Positions 61,278 to 64,000 of a stretch of 64,000 nt of DNA are shown one piece after another (the stretch's first letter is position 1; each line of letters opens with the position of its first letter). The stretch is taken from positions 372,001-436,000 of the forward strand of contig NZ_FOUX01000003.1 of the NCBI RefSeq assembly GCF_900114995.1, in the 5' to 3' direction. The notes beneath the pieces were generated by a model. That model searched no databases, was not told where the DNA came from, and saw nothing but the letters and a program-made list of their open reading frames with translations. The position numbers and the translations under genes are program-made. This DNA is from Chitinophaga sp. YR627. Its GTDB lineage: Bacteria > Bacteroidota > Bacteroidia > Chitinophagales > Chitinophagaceae.

Positions 61278-61285
61278 TACCTTTG
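61278..61285 (+). promoter_or_regulatory. -7 box of mnmG
   Basis: TACCTTTG fits TAnnTTTG, 21 bp before the ATG at 61307. No TTTG -33 box is seen; its place is taken by the parS-like site. Confidence 0.55.
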
Positions 61286-61306
61286 CATTTCTATTTAAAT
61301 AAAATT

Positions 61307-63175
61307 ATGTTTCCATCATACGATGTAATTGTGGTAGGCGCCGGACATGCCGGTTGCGAGGCTGCAGCTTCCGCTGCAAACATGGGTTCCAAAGTCCTTT
61401 TGGTCACCATGAACATGCAAACGATCGCTCAGATGAGCTGCAACCCAGCAATGGGTGGAATCGCCAAAGGACAAATTGTAAGGGAGATTGACGCACTCGG
61501 AGGATACTCCGGAATCGTGACCGACCAGTCCATGATTCAGTTCCGTATGCTGAACCGTTCCAAAGGACCAGCCATGTGGAGCCCCCGTACACAGAACGAC
61601 AGAATGTTGTTTGCGGCAAAGTGGAGAGAGGCATTGGAACAAACGCCAAACGTCGACTTCTATCAGGACATGGTAAAAGGACTACTGGTAAAAGACGGTC
61701 GTTGCTATGGTGTGGTGACCGGCTTGGGACACGAAATAAAAGCAAAATCTGTAGTGCTCACCAACGGAACATTCCTGAATGGTGTAATGCATATCGGAGA
61801 TAAACAGTTCGGCGGAGGTCGCGTAGCAGAAAAAGCAGCTACCGGAATCACCGAACAATTAGTATCCCTCGGCTTCGAAAGCGACAGATTGAAGACAGGT
61901 ACACCACCAAGAATCGATGCAAGAAGTCTGGATTATTCCAAAATGGAAGAACAACCAGGTGATGATGTAATCACCGGTTTCTCTTATCTGGATGTTGAAA
62001 AGATCAAACCTGAACAACAGAAAAGTTGCCATATCACCTATACAAGTGATAAGGTACATGAAATGCTGAAGACAGGATTCGACAGATCTCCGATGTTTCA
62101 GGGTAGAATCCAGGGTGTCGGACCAAGATACTGTCCAAGTATTGAAGATAAAATCAACCGTTTCGCAGAAAGAGACAGACATCAACTGTTCGTAGAACCC
62201 GAAGGTTGGAACACCGTAGAAATCTATGTGAATGGATTTTCAACCTCCCTGCCGGAAGATGTACAGTATAAAGCACTGCAATTAGTACCCGGATTTGAGA
62301 ACGTAAAAATGTTCCGCCCGGGTTATGCGATTGAGTACGATTACTTCCCACCAACACAATTGCAGTTCTCCCTGGAGACAAAACATATCCAGAATTTGTT
62401 CTTCGCCGGACAAATCAATGGTACTACCGGATATGAAGAAGCTGCATGTCAGGGTTTGATGGCAGGTATCAATGCACACCTCAAAGCAAGCGGTCAGGCG
62501 CCATTTGTACTCAAAAGAAGTGAAGCATATATTGGTGTACTCATCGATGACCTGATTAATAAAGGCACCGACGAACCTTATAGAATGTTCACTTCAAGAG
62601 CAGAATTCAGAACTTTGCTGAGACAGGATAATGCCGATCTGCGTCTGACAGAACAGAGTTTTGAAATGGGACTCGCCAGACAAAACAGACTGGATAAAGT
62701 GATCGTGAAGAGAGAAGGTGTAGAGAAGATCAAAGCAATTCTGAAAGAATTGCCTGTCGATCCGGAAGAGATCAATCACCTGCTGGCCGAGAAAAATACT
62801 TCACCACTGCCACAGCGTATGCGCGCTTACCAGATCCTGTTAAGGCCTACTATGGATATCTTCTCCATGAAGAACCATGTAGCGAAGATCGGAAAAGCAC
62901 TGGCGGAATTCGGAGATGAAACATTGGAACAGGCAGAGATCCAGATCAAATATGAAGTATATATCGAAAAGGAAAATGACCTGGTGAAAAGAATGAGCCA
63001 GATGGAAGACCTGCTCATTCCTGATGGATTCGATTATACAAAACTGGTATCACTCAGTGCAGAAGCCAGACAGAAATTTAATAAGATCCGTCCGCGTACC
63101 CTCGGACAAGCCAGCAGAATCAGCGGCGTAAATCCAAGCGATGTACAGATCCTGATGGTGTACATGGGACGCTGA
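61307..63175 (+). CDS. mnmG: tRNA uridine-5-carboxymethylaminomethyl(34) synthesis enzyme MnmG
   Basis: A 622-residue GidA/MnmG flavoprotein of normal length. The FAD motif VIVVGAGHAGCEAAASAANMG is at residues 7-27; NPAMGGIAKGQIVREIDALGG and the two PROSITE-type GidA signatures (GPRYCPSIEDKINRF and GYEEAACQGLMAGINA) follow. The C-terminal helical domain (from about 470) binds MnmE. With MnmE it makes cmnm5U at the wobble position of some tRNAs. A TTG at 61283 is in frame, but the ATG at 61307 fits the family N-terminus. The gene (gidA) is often close to oriC in bacteria. Confidence 0.98.
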   Translation: MFPSYDVIVVGAGHAGCEAAASAANMGSKVLLVTMNMQTIAQMSCNPAMGGIAKGQIVREIDALGGYSGIVTDQSMIQFRMLNRSKGPAMWSPRTQNDRMLFAAKWREALEQTPNVDFYQDMVKGLLVKDGRCYGVVTGLGHEIKAKSVVLTNGTFLNGVMHIGDKQFGGGRVAEKAATGITEQLVSLGFESDRLKTGTPPRIDARSLDYSKMEEQPGDDVITGFSYLDVEKIKPEQQKSCHITYTSDKVHEMLKTGFDRSPMFQGRIQGVGPRYCPSIEDKINRFAERDRHQLFVEPEGWNTVEIYVNGFSTSLPEDVQYKALQLVPGFENVKMFRPGYAIEYDYFPPTQLQFSLETKHIQNLFFAGQINGTTGYEEAACQGLMAGINAHLKASGQAPFVLKRSEAYIGVLIDDLINKGTDEPYRMFTSRAEFRTLLRQDNADLRLTEQSFEMGLARQNRLDKVIVKREGVEKIKAILKELPVDPEEINHLLAEKNTSPLPQRMRAYQILLRPTMDIFSMKNHVAKIGKALAEFGDETLEQAEIQIKYEVYIEKENDLVKRMSQMEDLLIPDGFDYTKLVSLSAEARQKFNKIRPRTLGQASRISGVNPSDVQILMVYMGR

Positions 63176-63200
63176 TATCAATCATACTAAAGCCAAAAAT

Positions 63201-63236
63201 AAAAATACATGCTTGTTATGGGCATGTATTTTTTTT
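63201..63236 (+). terminator. Terminator after mnmG
   Basis: AAAAATACATGC (63201-63212) pairs with GCATGTATTTTT (63222-63233), with T-run to 63236. Confidence 0.88.
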
Positions 63237-63815
63237 GTCTATATTCGTCAAAGACCAGATTCCTGTGGACCCAGACAGAAGATGCATGAGATTGAACCTA
63301 TGACTCGACCGGACCTATTTTTTCATCCACACCAAATTTCTAACGAAGCAGGCAGAAATTTATTTATAGTTCATTCCACTGATTTACCTGATTAGTGTAT
63401 CTATGAATTTATTCATCACCCGATTTCCTGGAAAATTTACCTGAACATTTTTTCAAGCGGAACATTGTGCTTTTTGTTACACGTGTAACAAGACACAATA
63501 TGTCGTTATCATATATCGTATTTGAAAATAATTTATTCAAAATAAAAGTTAAGGTTAAATTAGAAGTATATACACCCGGACCTTGTCTATGGACTGGGCT
63601 TTTTCCTTAATTTTCTTTAAAAAATTGATTTTCAATCATTTGATAGATTATTTACCCTAAAAAGATGACTTTATAAGCCCCTTAAATTTGGACGATCGGG
63701 ATGTAGGTAATGATAATGGTCCGTAAAGGGTGTAGATGGCAAAAAAGGGCCTTAAAATGCGTTTTATAGTTTATTGCATATTTAGTAATTTGTTTTTACA
63801 TAAAAGGCACAGTAT
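63237..63815. other. Intergenic region between mnmG and the lactonase gene, containing a parS-like site
   Basis: About 580 bp of AT-rich DNA. Apart from the palindrome at 63475 nothing was recognised; a 60-codon frame at 63213-63395 overlaps the mnmG terminator and is not credible. Confidence 0.5.
63475..63490. promoter_or_regulatory. parS: parS-like ParB-binding site 3 (variant)
   Basis: TGTTACACGTGTAACA, a perfect 16-bp palindrome that fits TGTTNCACGTGNAACA with A/T at the free positions. It differs from sites 1 and 2 at one position in each half. Confidence 0.7.
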
Positions 63816-64000
63816 ATGCTCAATACCTTACTCACCTGCACCGCTTTATTAACTACTACGATGTTGTCAGCACAAACAGATACGACGAAAGAAAAATATC
63901 TACTGATTGGCACTTATACAAAGAGTGCAGATGAGGGGATCAATGTCTATGCGTTTAATACAACAACCGGTACACTCCGTTATGTAAGTACTGCGAAAGG
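63816..64000 (+). CDS. Lactonase family beta-propeller protein, N-terminal part (3' end outside window)
   Basis: The first 61 codons of a gene that runs off the window. A signal peptide (MLNTLLTCTALLTTTMLSAQ) is followed by KYLLIGTYTKSADEGINVYAFNTTTGTLRYVS, the start of a seven-bladed propeller of the 6-phosphogluconolactonase (YbhE/Pgl-like) family, recognisable by 'IGTYT...GI.vY.fd..tG.l'. Exported members of this family in Bacteroidota are of uncertain substrate. The ATG at 63816 begins directly at the signal peptide. Confidence 0.82.
   Translation, partial: MLNTLLTCTALLTTTMLSAQTDTTKEKYLLIGTYTKSADEGINVYAFNTTTGTLRYVSTAK

Overview
The window looks like a chromosomal segment of a Bacteroidota bacterium, most likely Chitinophagaceae and probably Chitinophaga or a close relative. 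The reasons are the Bacteroidota -7 promoter box TAnnTTTG upstream of many genes (sometimes with a -33 TTTG about 20 bp away), the near absence of Shine-Dalgarno sequences, phylum-typical families (DUF2480, TamB with a lipoprotein TamA-like partner, the divergent arginase-fold family, PafA-like phosphatase, a GLPGLI-like PNGase F), and many secreted or lipoprotein enzymes acting on polymers. No ribosomal RNA, tRNA, CRISPR array, transposase or phage gene was seen.

Layout. 1-8 kb: the end of an aspartyl protease, a catalytic/non-catalytic M16 peptidase pair, a small LprI-like protein, YitT and an arginase-fold protein, a short tandem-repeat patch, two very small genes and a MurG-like glycosyltransferase. 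8-16 kb: ArsC/Spx-like protein, DNA polymerase I, an acetyltransferase, a C1 peptidase, a PL3 pectate lyase lipoprotein, an L-threonylcarbamoyladenylate synthase. 16-24 kb: MtgA, a nicotinamide riboside uptake/kinase pair (pnuC plus NadR-like) behind a PNGase F gene, Nfu, a GHL10 glycosidase, a PafA-like phosphatase. 24-30 kb: a glycerol/glycerol-3-phosphate block (glycerophosphodiesterase, glpF, glpK, glpD) divergent from a DeoR-type regulator. 30-37 kb: glutamate synthase gltBD. 37-39 kb: three consecutive secreted proteins of unknown function, two of them paralogues. 39-47 kb: tamB-tamL, an RlpA-like lipoprotein and a DJ-1/PfpI protein. 48-53 kb: an exported helical protein, CorA, DUF2480, and a PpiD-like chaperone. 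53-64 kb: nadA, feoA, ybeY and mnmG spread through unusually long non-coding DNA, then the start of a lactonase gene.

The most remarkable part is 53.2-63.5 kb. It holds (i) a dense cluster of DnaA-box matches between the divergent ppiD-like gene and nadA, with a second cluster at 56.6-57.2 kb; (ii) three 16-bp palindromes fitting the ParB-binding parS consensus, at 58472, 61241 and 63475; (iii) a degenerate array of about nine ~161-bp units, each made of two ~80-bp hairpin half-units and one GTGGGTAyCCAC-type palindrome; and (iv) five copies of a ~148-bp stem-loop element in two sequence families and opposite orientations, whose terminal stem differs between families but stays base-paired. 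Together with mnmG (gidA), a classic origin neighbour, this suggests that the window covers the chromosome replication and segregation origin. The function of both repeat families is unknown. This is inference from motifs; GC skew, DnaA/ParB binding and comparative data were not available.
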